NCBI GenBank assembly: GCA_965153355.1 | Contig: OZ231127.1 | Coordinates: forward strand, 93,744,001-93,808,000 | Length of the DNA: 64,000 bases | DNA from: Flaccisagitta enflata | Taxonomy: Eukaryota; Chaetognatha; Sagittoidea; Aphragmophora | Direction: 5' to 3' | In this document: positions 35,356 to 44,774 of the stretch, piece by piece | Layout of the letters: every line of letters begins with the position of its first letter | How positions within the stretch are numbered: position 1 is the stretch's first letter | Made by a program: the position numbers and the translations under genes | The notes under the pieces: generated by a model | What the model was told of the DNA's origin: nothing | Seen by the model: the letters and a program-made list of their open reading frames with translations, nothing else | Databases searched by the model: none

Positions 35356-35398
35356 AGTGATAATGATAATGATAATGATGATGATGATGATGATGACA
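35215..35398. repeat. (GAT)n microsatellite
   Basis: GATGAT runs at 35216-35250 and 35299-35398 with GATAAT and GACAAT variants. On the minus strand it would lie in the intron following the exon at 35443. Confidence 0.93.
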
Positions 35399-35442
35399 AT
35401 CTAGCTAATGTTTTGTCCCTCATCAGTCATTAACAAACTTAC

Positions 35443-36991
35443 CCAATCTATTGTTGGTGAGTGAGGCAAAAGTTCTGACCGACTGTCGTCTCAAAACGAA
35501 CGAAGCGTCGAGTAAGTGAGAGTGACGGGACTTTTGAGAAGAGAGGGAAGAGGAGGTGGATGAGGTGGATGAGGAGTAGGAGGAGGAAGAGGAGAGGGTG
35601 GTGGCAAAAACGTATCCAGTTGAGTGGTAAGTGGACGAGAGCGGCGTCGGAGAGGCGGTTGGTAAAAGGGTTGATGCCATCGAGGGGGACGGTAAAGATG
35701 AGACGGACAATGAAAAGTAACATTCGGGGGAGCATGTACGGGGTTTCAGTAGAGGGGGTGTCAATGATGGGGGTTTCAAGGAAGGGAAAAAGGCCGAGTG
35801 GGTGGAGAGGGAGGAAGGAAGGGAAGGAGGAGGAGCAGGGAGAGGAGGAGACGACTTGGAAAGAGAAGGAGGAAGAGAAGACGGAGGCGATTTAGAGGGG
35901 GAAGGAGGAGGAGGATGAAGAGGTGACTTAGAGAAGAAAGGCGTCGTCTTGGTCGAATTTGTTGTCACCGGAAGACGAGAGTGATTTGTAATGAATGACA
36001 ATGTTATTTGTAGAATCAAATCCAAATTATCGTTGACCGCAAAAGACCGAAGATACTCGTCTTTATCCAAGTTAATATCGCGTGAGAAAGAGGATGGGGA
36101 GGATGAAGAAGAGGAAGCTGACGCGTGATGGCGATCTCTCGTTTTCATCGTCGTCGCGGAAGAAAAGTGACGCGCCACTTCCGGTCCAAATTCTCGCGCC
36201 GGCGCTTTTGTTGTTGTTGGTGTTGTTGCTGTTGGTGTTGTTGCTGTTGGTGTTGCTGCTGTTGTCGTCGCTGTTGGTGTCGTTGCTGTTGTTGCTCTCG
36301 CCTTTGCTGCCTTTGTTGCTGCTGCCTTTGTTGTTGCTGCCGTTGTTTCCATGGTTGTTGATATCACCGTTTTCGTAGTCGCGTTTAATTTTCCTTCAAT
36401 TATTTCGACATCGCAATTGAATAGTGAATTTTTCAACCCTTTTGCAATGAGCGAAGACGAATTAGCAAGCGTTAACTCACGCTTGACAGATGAGAGTGAG
36501 ATTAACGACGACGACGACGACGAGGACGACGACGACGATGATGTAGTGAAAGATAGAAAGGGTGGAAACGACGATGATGACGACGAAATCCAGGCTGGCG
36601 ACAACGACAATGGGTAAGACAAAGAGGCCGAGTTACTACGAATCGAATTGACGGAGAAAAAGGAGTTCATCAAACCGTATTTGATGTTCGTGGAATTTCC
36701 CACGAAATGTAGTCCGACTCTATCGTCAGCGACGCCTCGGCAGCTTTTGACGGCGTCTCTGTGATTGTCGGCGGCGCAGTCGCTGGAGGAAAGTCGACGA
36801 GATGCTGCTGCTGCCGCTGATGCTGTTGCTGAATTCGACACTACGATGGCGCCACTGCGGACTGATGGAGACGTCCAGTTGGCGCCACTACGGACCGACT
36901 GCATGGTCGCGATCGCGCCGCCGCTGCAGCCAAGGCCGCCCCCGCTGCTGCGCACCGACTGCACCGCCAAAAACAGCGACGTCATCGTCAC
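35443..36991 (-). CDS. Ser/Thr/Pro-rich protein, putative coding exon
   Basis: A 516-codon minus-strand frame that is low in complexity but not a simple repeat. After MTMTSLFLAVQSVRSS come QSVRSGA/PSVRSGA repeats, an Ala/Ser region and serine runs. Then follow LFNCDVEIIEGKLNATTKT, a Thr/Ala-rich block (TATTPTATT-like), HLNLDLILQI-type hydrophobic sequence (NDNLDLILQITLSFI) and a Pro/Ser/Leu-rich C-terminal half. The composition suggests an O-glycosylated, mucin-like extracellular or stalk protein. At the 3' side the frame meets G|GTAAGT on the minus strand, a consensus splice donor, placing the exon end at 35443. The stop a few codons later would then be intronic. No clear signal peptide is visible, so the true start may lie in an upstream exon. 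No known gene recognised. Confidence is limited because GTT/GAC triplet-rich DNA can produce such frames. Confidence 0.5.
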
Positions 36992-37528
36992 ACTTTATTT
37001 TATACTCTTTTTTATTGATATTATTATTTTCTTTTATGAAGACATCGATGGATTCAAATTCAGAATTTCCGTTTTCTAAACTTTTACAAAAACTAACGAG
37101 AACAGAAGAGTATCATAAGCACAGAATAGAGAGATGCCAAAAGTTTAAGATACAAAGACGTAACTCAATTTTTTTTCTCTCTCTCTTTTTGTCTATCTCG
37201 TTTGTCTAGTTGTCTACGAAATGTAAAATGGCGAAGAAAGACGAAAGAGTTGGAGACAAGTCGAAAAAAAAGTCTAGAATAGCGTCAATCGAGTTTGACG
37301 TGAAGTAGTCGCGAAAGATGAGAAACTAATCTAATTTATCACTCTGTGAAAACAGAAAAAGGGATTGGGGTTATACCATGATAAATTGGGTTTTTTTTCG
37401 CATTAAAGTCATTCGTTTGGAAGGTTGCACCTCAAACAAGAATGAGTTAAAGCTATGGCGAGGATGGCACAGATGCATATGGAAGTAATTGATGCGAACA
37501 ATATTGCGTGCGTTGGAACTTTTCATAT
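36992..37528. other. Upstream flank of the minus-strand exon
   Basis: AT-rich. No TATA box or upstream exon could be assigned with confidence. Confidence 0.3.
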
Positions 37529-37540
37529 AAGATAGAAATA
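37529..37540. repeat. Left target-site duplication of SINE multimer
   Basis: AAGATAGAAATA here and at 38305-38316. The leading AA could belong to the element end, so the certain duplication is 10 bp (GATAGAAATA). Confidence 0.75.
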
Positions 37541-37751
37541 GTTTGAGGGAGCGCTTAAAACGCTGAGTCCGTCCCAAGCCCGACAACTGTGGTGACTTAC
37601 TATGCTGATGTAAAACAAATTGTATATCTCTGCTCATCGCATTCATTAAATGGTTCCTACGTCAGACTCAAAGCCAGTCACAGACTGGGGTATCTGCTAG
37701 GACACCAATAAAGTATCCAATGGAACAAATCATCAGCCTCTAGTAAGTCAG

Positions 37752-37828
37752 CCTTCGTGGTCTAATGGTTAGAACACTTGCCTTCAGAAATGAGGGTCAA
37801 GGGTTCGAATCCAGGACGGGCATGAAGG
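37752..37828 (+). ncRNA. tRNA-like SINE head with Pol III A and B boxes (copy 1)
   Basis: CCTTCGT pairs with ATGAAGG as a 7-bp acceptor stem, with one G-T pair. TCTA/TAGA forms a D stem around ATGGT. GTGGTCTAATGGTTAGAAC resembles an A box and GGTTCGAATCC (37802-37812) is a canonical B box. The T stem and anticodon stem are poor, so this is a SINE promoter head rather than a functional tRNA; amino-acid identity is not assignable. Confidence 0.75.
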
Positions 37829-38049
37829 TAACACAGGAGTTTGAGGGAGCGCTTAAAACGCTGAGTCGGTCCCAAGCCCGACAACTGTGGTGACTTACTA
37901 TGCTGATGTAAAACAAATTGTATATCTCTGCTCATCGCATTCATTAAATGGTTCCTACGTCAGACTCAAAGCCAGTCACAGACTGGGGTATCTGCTAGGA
38001 CACCAATAAAGTATCCAATGGAACAAATCATCAGCCGCTAGTAAGTCAA

Positions 38050-38126
38050 CCTTCATGGTCTAATGGTTAGAACACTTGCCTTCAGAAATGAGGGTTAAGG
38101 GTTCGAATCCAGGACGGGCATGAAGG
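38050..38126 (+). ncRNA. tRNA-like SINE head (copy 2)
   Basis: As copy 1, but the acceptor stem CCTTCAT/ATGAAGG is fully Watson-Crick paired. B box GGTTCGAATCC at 38100-38110. Confidence 0.75.
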
Positions 38127-38304
38127 TAACACAGGAGTTTGAGGGAGCGCTTAAAACGCTGAGTCGGTCCCAAGCCCGACAACTGTGGTGACTTACTATG
38201 CTGATGTAAAACAAATTGTATATCTCTGCTCATCGCATTCATTAAATGGTTCCTACGTCAGACTCACGGACTGGGGTATCTGCTAGGACACCAATAAAGT
38301 ATCC

Positions 38305-38316
38305 AAGATAGAAATA
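38305..38316. repeat. Right target-site duplication of SINE multimer
   Basis: AAGATAGAAATA, matching 37529-37540. Confidence 0.75.
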
Positions 38317-38545
38317 AAGATAAAAAAAAAACAAAATAGGAAAAGGTTATCAGTACATACGAATGGCTCCTTTACACGTCATATTGACAAAAGAGAAGAT
38401 AAAAGAACGGACGTGACGGTTGGACTAATCCATGAATGGGTGGATGGAGGGATGGATGGATGGATGGATAAACAGATTTGTGAGAGTCGCGTTGCAAAAT
38501 CAGGATTCGGAAGAAAAGTGAACTGCTGACTGTTGAAACAAAATC

Positions 38546-38680
38546 GAGGCCGGATATAGGGCTCCCTAAGCCGCTTGCGAGTGGTTAGAGGTGGTATTGT
38601 GAGACATTTTGACAGAAGCTGCAAAATCCGTGGCCGGAACGGAAAGTAGCGTAGACAGAGTCGCGTAGCACGCGATTAAA
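38546..38680. mobile_element. HINE-like element, short diverged copy
   Basis: GAGGCCGGATATAGGGC, CGCTTGCGAGTGG, then AGAGTCGCGTAGCACGCGATTAAAG. The tetranucleotide tract is lost. Confidence 0.6.
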
Positions 38681-38683
38681 GAA

Positions 38684-39286
38684 AAACAAGGCCAAGTAGG
38701 CAAACGATACGTCCTCTTTGAATGAGTGTTTTTTAGGAATGAATGTTTTTAGTCGCGTGCACGCGACTCTACAACCCGCTTTGTCCGTCGGTCGGTCTGT
38801 CGGTCGGTCGGTCACACTTTACTTTTTTTATGATTTTATTTCTTTGACATCACTGCTCCTGCCCAAATGGTCTGGTGACCTCAAATATGGCCCCTGCCCA
38901 CCCGCACGCGACTTCGGTAGCCGTGTATCCGGCCTTGTTTTTCTACAAATGAATGTTTTTTTATGAATGAATGTTTTCTATGAATGAATGTTTTTTCATG
39001 AAGGAATGTTTATCATGAATGAATGTTTTATGAATGTTTTTTTATGAGTGAATCATTTTTATGAATGCATGTTTTTTCATGAATGAATGTAATTCATGAA
39101 TAAATAAATGATTCAATAACTGAATTACAAAATGAATGCTACTTTTACCGTTTACAATTACTTTCTGTTGAAAAATTGCATGATTTTGATGTTTAAATGA
39201 ATGCGTTACCGACTGACCGACCAACCAACCAACTGACTGACCAATGGAAACAGCCTATTATAGAGATGCGAGGACACATTTAAAAA
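38684..39286. mobile_element. HINE-like element with ATGAATGTTTT core repeats, interrupted
   Basis: Starts AACAAGGCCAAGTAGGC and ACGTCCTCTTTGAATGA. It has a core of ATGAATGAATGTTTTTT-type repeats and a GACTGACCGACCAACC microsatellite at 39206-39243. It ends ATAGAGATGCGAGGACACAT then TTAAAAATC. A complete second HINE-like copy is inserted in the core repeats at 38751-38939. The same subfamily, uninterrupted, is at 45890-46184. Confidence 0.72.
38751..38939. mobile_element. HINE/pearl-like element, prototype short copy (nested)
   Basis: 189 bp. Order: palindrome GTCGCGTGCACGCGAC at 38752-38767, CTCTACAACCCGCTTTGTCC, (GTCGGTCG)n, CACTTTACTTTTTTTATG, TGCTCCTGCCCAAATGGTCT, CCCACCCGCACGCGAC, and GGTAGCCGTGTATCCGGCC then TTGTT. 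The insertion point is within a T run, as known for Helentron-type elements, which insert between T residues. Confidence 0.82.
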
Positions 39287-39563
39287 TCATGATCCGAGAA
39301 GATAACCATTTATCATCAACACTGAAAATAATAATGATGATGAACGAACTTGGAGGAGATTTTACGTACTCAGGAGAACTTAGAAGAACAAGATGCTAAT
39401 GAGAAAAAGTTGGAACCCAAGTTGTAAATAACGAGCGTGCGAAATATTCAAACCAGGGGAAAACATGAAAAACGAAAACGATATGGAGTGTTATATGTTA
39501 GAAGAAGAGAGACAAGCAGAACAAGTAGTAAGAGAATAAAGAGAGGAAGAAAGAAAGAACGAA

Positions 39564-39668
39564 TTGAAGAAGAAGAAGAAGAAGAAGAAGAAGAAGAAGA
39601 AGAAGAAGAAGAAGAAGAAGAAGAAGAAGAAGAAGAAGAAGAAGAAGAAGAAGAAGAAGAAGAAGAAG

Positions 39669-39766
<98 letters not shown>

Positions 39767-39787
39767 CGACAATAACAACAACAACAA
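39564..39787. repeat. (GAA)n-(CAA)n compound microsatellite
   Basis: GAA repeats at about 39568-39669 switch directly to CAA repeats until 39787. All apparent homopolymeric frames (Glu, Lys, Gln, Asn, Ser, Cys, Leu, Phe) in this interval are artefacts of it. Confidence 0.96.
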
Positions 39788-39789
39788 GA

Positions 39790-40410
39790 AAAGTAGTAAG
39801 AAAAACAAGAATACGCAGGATTCGACTTTGAAATCGAGAAGAATAACAACAACGACAACAACAAGAACGAGATGCACGCGCTCCAACTGAGAAACGCGTT
39901 TGCCAAGAAACAAAACGAGAACGAAAAAAGAAGTTAGAAAAAATTTATAAAAGGCGAGAGAGTAAGGAAAGATCAGAGATTGATAAACAAGGCCGTATCT
40001 TGAGTGAAGAGATGAGAGTGACGCGGCTTTTCAATCACCACCGATTTTTGGCGATTTTCCGTTATCACCACCGTTTTTTCCGTTTTTTTCAGTGATTTCT
40101 TAGCTGCAGCTATTTACTATTTCTATTTCTATCCTTATTTCTAAGCGATGAAAACATGATGCAAAATAAATGACAAATATCATGGTTTTTCGTGAGAACT
40201 AATGTATACAAATTTGTGTGCCAAACTAATTTTTTAAAAACCCTTTTATTCAAAGCTCAAGGTGAGATGAAAAAAACATTAGCATGATACAAAAAATGGT
40301 CGGTTTCTATTTAGGGCACCAATCATCAACAGCACATTTTTTTCCTCAAGTACGATGTTGTGATGAGTTTGCAGATGATAACAAATCAAAGAGGTGGATA
40401 GTTTTTCAAA
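39790..40410. other. No gene recognised
   Basis: Lys/Asn/Arg-rich frames continue to about 39950 without a domain. A TCACCACCGATTTTTGG/TCACCACCGTTTTTTCC repeat at 40030-40090 has a diverged relative near 45225-45275. Confidence 0.4.
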
Positions 40411-42309
40411 TTTTTAGTCGCGTGCACGCGACTCTACAACCCGCTCCGACGGTCGGTCGGTCGGTCGGTCTGTCGGTCGGTAACACTTTGCTTTTTTGCG
40501 TTGTTTTTGGTCATTTTGAGTTATCTGGAGTTATTTTGAGTCATTTTTTTGTTGTTTTTGGTCACTTTTGTTTGCTTTTAGTCATTTTTGGTCATTTTTG
40601 ATCATTTAAGTCACTTTCTTCATTTAAGTCATATGTGTCGTTTTTGGGCATTTAAAGTAGTTTTCAGTCATATTTAGTTATTCGGGACATTTTAGGTCAT
40701 TTTTGGACATTTAACATGGTTGTTTGGTATGTTTTAGTCATTTTGAGTCATTTTAAGTCCTAACATTGTGTCCCTACATTGTGTCCCGACATTGTGTCCC
40801 GACATTGTGTCCCAACATTGTGTCCCAACATTGTGTCCTGACATTGTGTCCCAACATTGTGTCCCAACATTGTGTCCCTACATTGTGTCCCGACATTGTG
40901 TCCCGACATTGTGTCCCTACATTGTGTCCCGACATTGTGTCCCGACATTTTGTCCCAACAATGTGTCCCAACATTGTGTCCCAACATTGTGTCCCTACAT
41001 TGTGTCCTGACATTGTGTCCCGACATTGTGTCCCGACATTGTGTCCCAACATTGTGTCCCTACATTGTGTCCCGACATTGTGTCCCGACATTGTGTCCCA
41101 ACATTGTGTCCCTACATTGTGTCCCGTCATTGTGTCTTTACATTGTGTCTTTACATTGTGTCCCTACATTGTGTCCCTACATTGTGTCCCTACATTGTGT
41201 CCCTACATTGTGTCTCTACATTGTGTCCCGACATTGTGTCCCGACATTGTGTCCCGACATTGTATCCCGACATTGTGTCCCGACATTGTGTCCCTACATT
41301 GTGTCCCTACATTGGGTCCCTACAGTGTGTCCCTACATTGTGTACCACCATTGTGTCCCTACATTGTCCCGACATTGTGTCCCTACATTGTGTCCCGACA
41401 TTGTGTCCCTACATTGTGTCCCGACATTGTGTCCCGACATTGTGTCCCGACATTGTGTCCCGACATTGTGTCCCTACATTGTCCCTACATTGTGTCCAGA
41501 CATTGTGTCCAGACATTGTGTCCCTACATTGTGTCCCTTCATTGTGTCCCTACATTGTGTCCCTACATTGTGTCCCTACATTGTGTCCCTACATTGTGTC
41601 CCTACATTGTGTCCCTACATTGTGTCCCGACATTGTGTCCCGACATTGTGTCCCTACATTGTGTCCCTACATTGTGTCCCGACATTGTGTCCGACATTGT
41701 GTCCCGACATTGTGTCCCAATATTGTGTCACATTGTGTCCCTACATTGTGTCCCATTGTGTCATTGTGTCCTACATTGTGTCCAGCATTGTGTCCCGACA
41801 TTGTGTCCCGACTTTGTGTCCCGACTTTGTGTCCCGACATTGTGTCCCTACATTGTGTCCCTATATTGAGTCCCTACATTGTGTCCCTACATTGTGTCCC
41901 AACATTGTGTCCCTACATTGTGTCCCAACATTGTGTCCCTACATTGTGTCCCTACATTGTGTCCCTACATTTTGTCCCAACATTGTGTCCTGACATTGTG
42001 TCCCAACATTGTGTCCCAACATCGTGTCCCTACATTGTATCCCTACATTGTGTCTCTACATTGTGTTCCGACATTGTGTCCCTACATTGTGTCCCTACAT
42101 TGTGTCCCTACATTGTGTCCCGACATTGTGTCCTGACATCGTGTCCATACATTATGTCCATACATTGTGTCCCGACATTGTGTCCCAACAGTGTGTCCCA
42201 ATTTTGTGTCCCGACATTGTGTCCCAACATTGTGTCTTGACATTGTTTCCCAACATTGTGTCACGAGTATCACGAGTCTGGCACGCGACTTCTAGGTGTT
42301 GGCCTTGTT
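40411..42309. mobile_element. HINE/pearl-like element expanded by a 13-bp minisatellite
   Basis: Left end as in the 7.1-kb copy: palindrome GTCGCGTGCACGCGAC at 40417-40432, CTCTACAACCCGCTCC, (GGTC)n, AACACTTTGCTTTTTTGCG and TTTTGGTCAT-type repeats to 40757. Right end CTGGCACGCGACTTCTAGG then TGTTGGCCTTGTTC. Over 1.5 kb between is a single minisatellite, different from those at 7.1 kb. Confidence 0.78.
40757..42262. repeat. 13-bp minisatellite ACATTGTGTCCCN
   Basis: About 115 units; the variable last base alternates among G, T and A (CCCGAC, CCCTAC, CCCAAC) without an obvious higher-order pattern. Open in all three plus frames (up to 404 residues of Cys-Pro-Thr-Leu-type repeats) and partly on minus. 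Array inside the HINE-like element. Confidence 0.95.
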
Positions 42310-42546
42310 CTTGTACATTTACAGCCTCTATGTGCCATCTGAATTTCGTCCACATTGCTCCTAAACAAACAAAAATCGAGAGGTCTCACCCACACAGACT
42401 CACTCTGTGATGGTATCATTGACATCGTTAGTGACTTATGCCTTTCAATTGAAAAAAAGGTTCCTTCATAATTTCTTCTTAGAGTAAAGTTTTTAATCTA
42501 TTTGACTATCTCTGTTCTTGATTGTTTCATCTGCTAGTTTTACTTC

Positions 42547-42548
42547 AG

Positions 42549-42586
<38 letters not shown>
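42547..42586. repeat. (TC)n tract at 5' side of R4-like LINE
   Basis: About 20 TC units, followed by two copies of ACATTTAAGGCACTTACAG-like sequence (42587-42621) and then the reverse transcriptase frame. Confidence 0.95.
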
Positions 42587-42591
<5 letters not shown>

Positions 42592-42609
42592 AGGCACTTA
42601 CAGACATTT

Positions 42610-44646
42610 AAGGCACTTACAGGGATCATTGCCACAAGAATTGAGAGACATCTTAATGAAAACAATATTCTAGCGGATGAACAAGGAGCTAGGAGGGCCT
42701 GCTATGGAACAAAACAACAACTGCTAATAAACAAGACCCTCTTGGAACACTCCATCAAAGCAAGAAGAAATCTGAGTGTGACATACTACGACTATGCTAA
42801 GGCATACGACAGTGTGCCGCACGAGTGGATTATCGAGACCCTAACTACATACAAGATATGCCCTGTCATTATTGGGTTTTTGAAATGGGTTATGCCTATG
42901 TGGTCAACCAAATTGGTATTAAGACATGAAAATGGGATTCTTGAAGTGAAAAACATCAGGATTTGCCGTGGCATCTTTCAAGGGGATTCCTTGTCACCTC
43001 TGTTATTTGTACTGGCGATAAACCCTGTAAGCTACCTACTTGATAAAGGCAACTTTGGATACAAAATTGATGATGTGAGGTTTAATCACGTTCTTTATAT
43101 GGACGACCTTAAGACATTTGCTGGAAATTCCAAAGAAGCAAGAAGCATGGCGAAGGTAGTTTATGACTTTTCCACAAGTATTGGCATGAAATTTGGTTTT
43201 GATAAGTGCAAAGTATTGAACATTGTACGGGGCAAAATTAAAAAGTGTGGGAACATCGACCTGGATAAAGATAACAGTATTGAAGAAATGGAAAGTGGGG
43301 AAGTGTACAAGTATCTTGGGGTCCTTGAATCAAATAATATCAAGCACAGCGAAATGAAAGGGGTGACAACAGAGAAATTTAAAAAGAAACTCAAGCAAGT
43401 ACTCAAAACGGAACTCAACTCTAAAAACGTTATGACTGCCATAAATGAGTATGTAACCCCCGTCATAACCTACACTTTCGGGGTTGTTAACTGGACAGAA
43501 CAGGACATTAAAGAAATTGACATACATGTCCGGAAAAGTCTCAACATGAACAAGATGTTTGAAATCAAAAGCGACATTGACCGACTGTACACTATAAGAA
43601 AAATGGGTGGCAGAGGTTTGATTTCAGTATGGGACTGCTTCAAATGCACAAACATAAGACTAGCCCATTTCCTGAGAGGAACTAAGAATGAGAAACTGCT
43701 GAAATGTGCAGAATTTGACAAAGCCTGTCTTTTCTCAATCACAAAAAGGGCAGAAAAATACTCTGAAAACCTGTATCTGGAATTGCCAAAAAACATAAAT
43801 GAGAAACCTCTTTTAAGGCAGGCACAGGTTATGTCTGAGGCTGCCAAAGGTGCCTTACAAAAACTGAGACACAAGGCGTGCCTTGAAAAACCACAGCACG
43901 GAAATTACTTTAAGCTGCTTGAAGAAAAGTTTGTCTCAAAAAATCTAAGCCTTTCCTGGTTGGAGAAAGTCCATATGTCACCGCAATCAGAAGCTTACCT
44001 GTTTGCAGCTCAAGAACTAGCGCTATTTACCCGGTGGCATGAGCGCCACATTCTTAAGAAAACAAGCGATGACAAATGTAGAATATGCAAAGCTAAGCCA
44101 GAGACAATGTCACACATCTTGTCTGGATGCGATAATCTTGCTAAGAAAGAGTACTTGGATCGCCACAACGGGGTTGCTCAATATGTTCACCATTCCATAT
44201 GTAACAACTTTGGTGTCCAAACAAATGCTAAATGGCACACACATAAACCACAAGAGGTTTTGGTACTGAAAAATGTGGAAATCATCTGGGACACACCTTT
44301 ATCAACGGATAGACCATATGTTTTTAACCGCCCGGATATTGTTGTTAGAGACAAAGCCAACAAGAAATGCTACATTATTGATATATCTTGCCCAAATGAT
44401 ATAAATGTTGCCCAGAAAGAACAAGAGAAGATATCAAAGTATAGTGGGTTGAGGATCGAACTTGGCCGTATGTGGGACTGCGAATGCATGGTGATCCCAA
44501 TTGTTGTTGGAAGCTTGGGGGTTGTATCCCTGGATTTTGATAAATATAGAAATATGATCCCGGCCAATATATCGTCTACAATGTGCATCAAGATTGCGCT
44601 GCTGGGAAGCGAGAAGATTCTCAGGGCATTCTTGTCAAGAAAATAA
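42610..44646 (+). CDS. R4/Dong-like RLE non-LTR retrotransposon ORF, 5'-truncated
   Basis: The reading frame is intact from at least 42610 to the TAA at 44644-44646. In order: RT fingers KALTGIIATRIERHL and DEQGARRACYGTKQQL (upstream of the first ATG-like start), motif A YYDYAKAYDSVPHEW, motif B GIFQGDSLSPLLF, motif C LYMDDLKTFA (YMDD at about 43096), motif D GMKFGFDKCKVLN and YKYLGV. C-terminal are a CCHC knuckle (CRIC..HILSGC, about 44077) and an endonuclease motif RPDIVV then YIIDISCPND and EKISKYSGL. LYMDDLK and the RPDI..D(I/V)..P pattern are typical of R4/Dong/Rex6-type RLE elements. The N-terminal DNA-binding region is missing. Absence of stops or frameshifts over about 680 codons suggests a recent insertion. 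(CT)n lies on both sides. Confidence 0.88.
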   Translation, partial: KALTGIIATRIERHLNENNILADEQGARRACYGTKQQLLINKTLLEHSIKARRNLSVTYYDYAKAYDSVPHEWIIETLTTYKICPVIIGFLKWVMPMWSTKLVLRHENGILEVKNIRICRGIFQGDSLSPLLFVLAINPVSYLLDKGNFGYKIDDVRFNHVLYMDDLKTFAGNSKEARSMAKVVYDFSTSIGMKFGFDKCKVLNIVRGKIKKCGNIDLDKDNSIEEMESGEVYKYLGVLESNNIKHSEMKGVTTEKFKKKLKQVLKTELNSKNVMTAINEYVTPVITYTFGVVNWTEQDIKEIDIHVRKSLNMNKMFEIKSDIDRLYTIRKMGGRGLISVWDCFKCTNIRLAHFLRGTKNEKLLKCAEFDKACLFSITKRAEKYSENLYLELPKNINEKPLLRQAQVMSEAAKGALQKLRHKACLEKPQHGNYFKLLEEKFVSKNLSLSWLEKVHMSPQSEAYLFAAQELALFTRWHERHILKKTSDDKCRICKAKPETMSHILSGCDNLAKKEYLDRHNGVAQYVHHSICNNFGVQTNAKWHTHKPQEVLVLKNVEIIWDTPLSTDRPYVFNRPDIVVRDKANKKCYIIDISCPNDINVAQKEQEKISKYSGLRIELGRMWDCECMVIPIVVGSLGVVSLDFDKYRNMIPANISSTMCIKIALLGSEKILRAFLSRK

Positions 44647-44771
44647 GAAAGAAACCCTGGAATCGCCTTTCGGATCTTGATGACCCGCGGCATCCACTCC
44701 ATGGAGCAGAAGACTAAATGCAAAATGGATGACAACCATTAGTTATGAAACTGATGTGATGTTGAAATGAA

Positions 44772-44774
<3 letters not shown>

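Larger units (their letters stand above)
37541..38304 (+). repeat. Tandem tRNA-derived SINE multimer (about 2.6 units of 298 bp)
   Basis: Units with a 298-bp period: a headless first unit at 37541-37750, then full units at 37751-38048 and 38049-38304. The body after the tRNA-like head contains GTTTGAGGGAGCGC, CCCAAGCCCGACAACTG and a terminal CCAATAAAGTATCC. The third unit has a 12-base deletion in the GACTCAAAGCCAGTCACAG segment. Unit-to-unit identity is otherwise near complete. The block is bounded by GATAGAAATA on both sides. Confidence 0.88.

Noticed and set aside
37752-38126. Genuine tRNA genes
   Set aside because: A and B boxes and acceptor stem are present, but the T and anticodon stems do not fold well and the sequence is the head of a 298-bp SINE unit.
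38751-38939. Classical Helitron (TC start, CTRR end)
   Set aside because: A palindrome near one end followed by CTAA is suggestive, but the opposite end begins AACAAGGCC, not TC, so a Helentron/HINE-type interpretation fits better than a canonical Helitron.
39437-39913. Poly-Glu/poly-Gln and complementary ORFs
   Set aside because: (GAA)n-(CAA)n microsatellite; the non-repeat flanks show no domain or splice context strong enough to call.
40766-42410. Long Cys-Pro-Thr-Leu ORFs (up to 404 residues) in three frames
   Set aside because: They are translations of the 13-bp ACATTGTGTCCCN array, open in every frame because the unit lacks stops; no flanking coding sequence.
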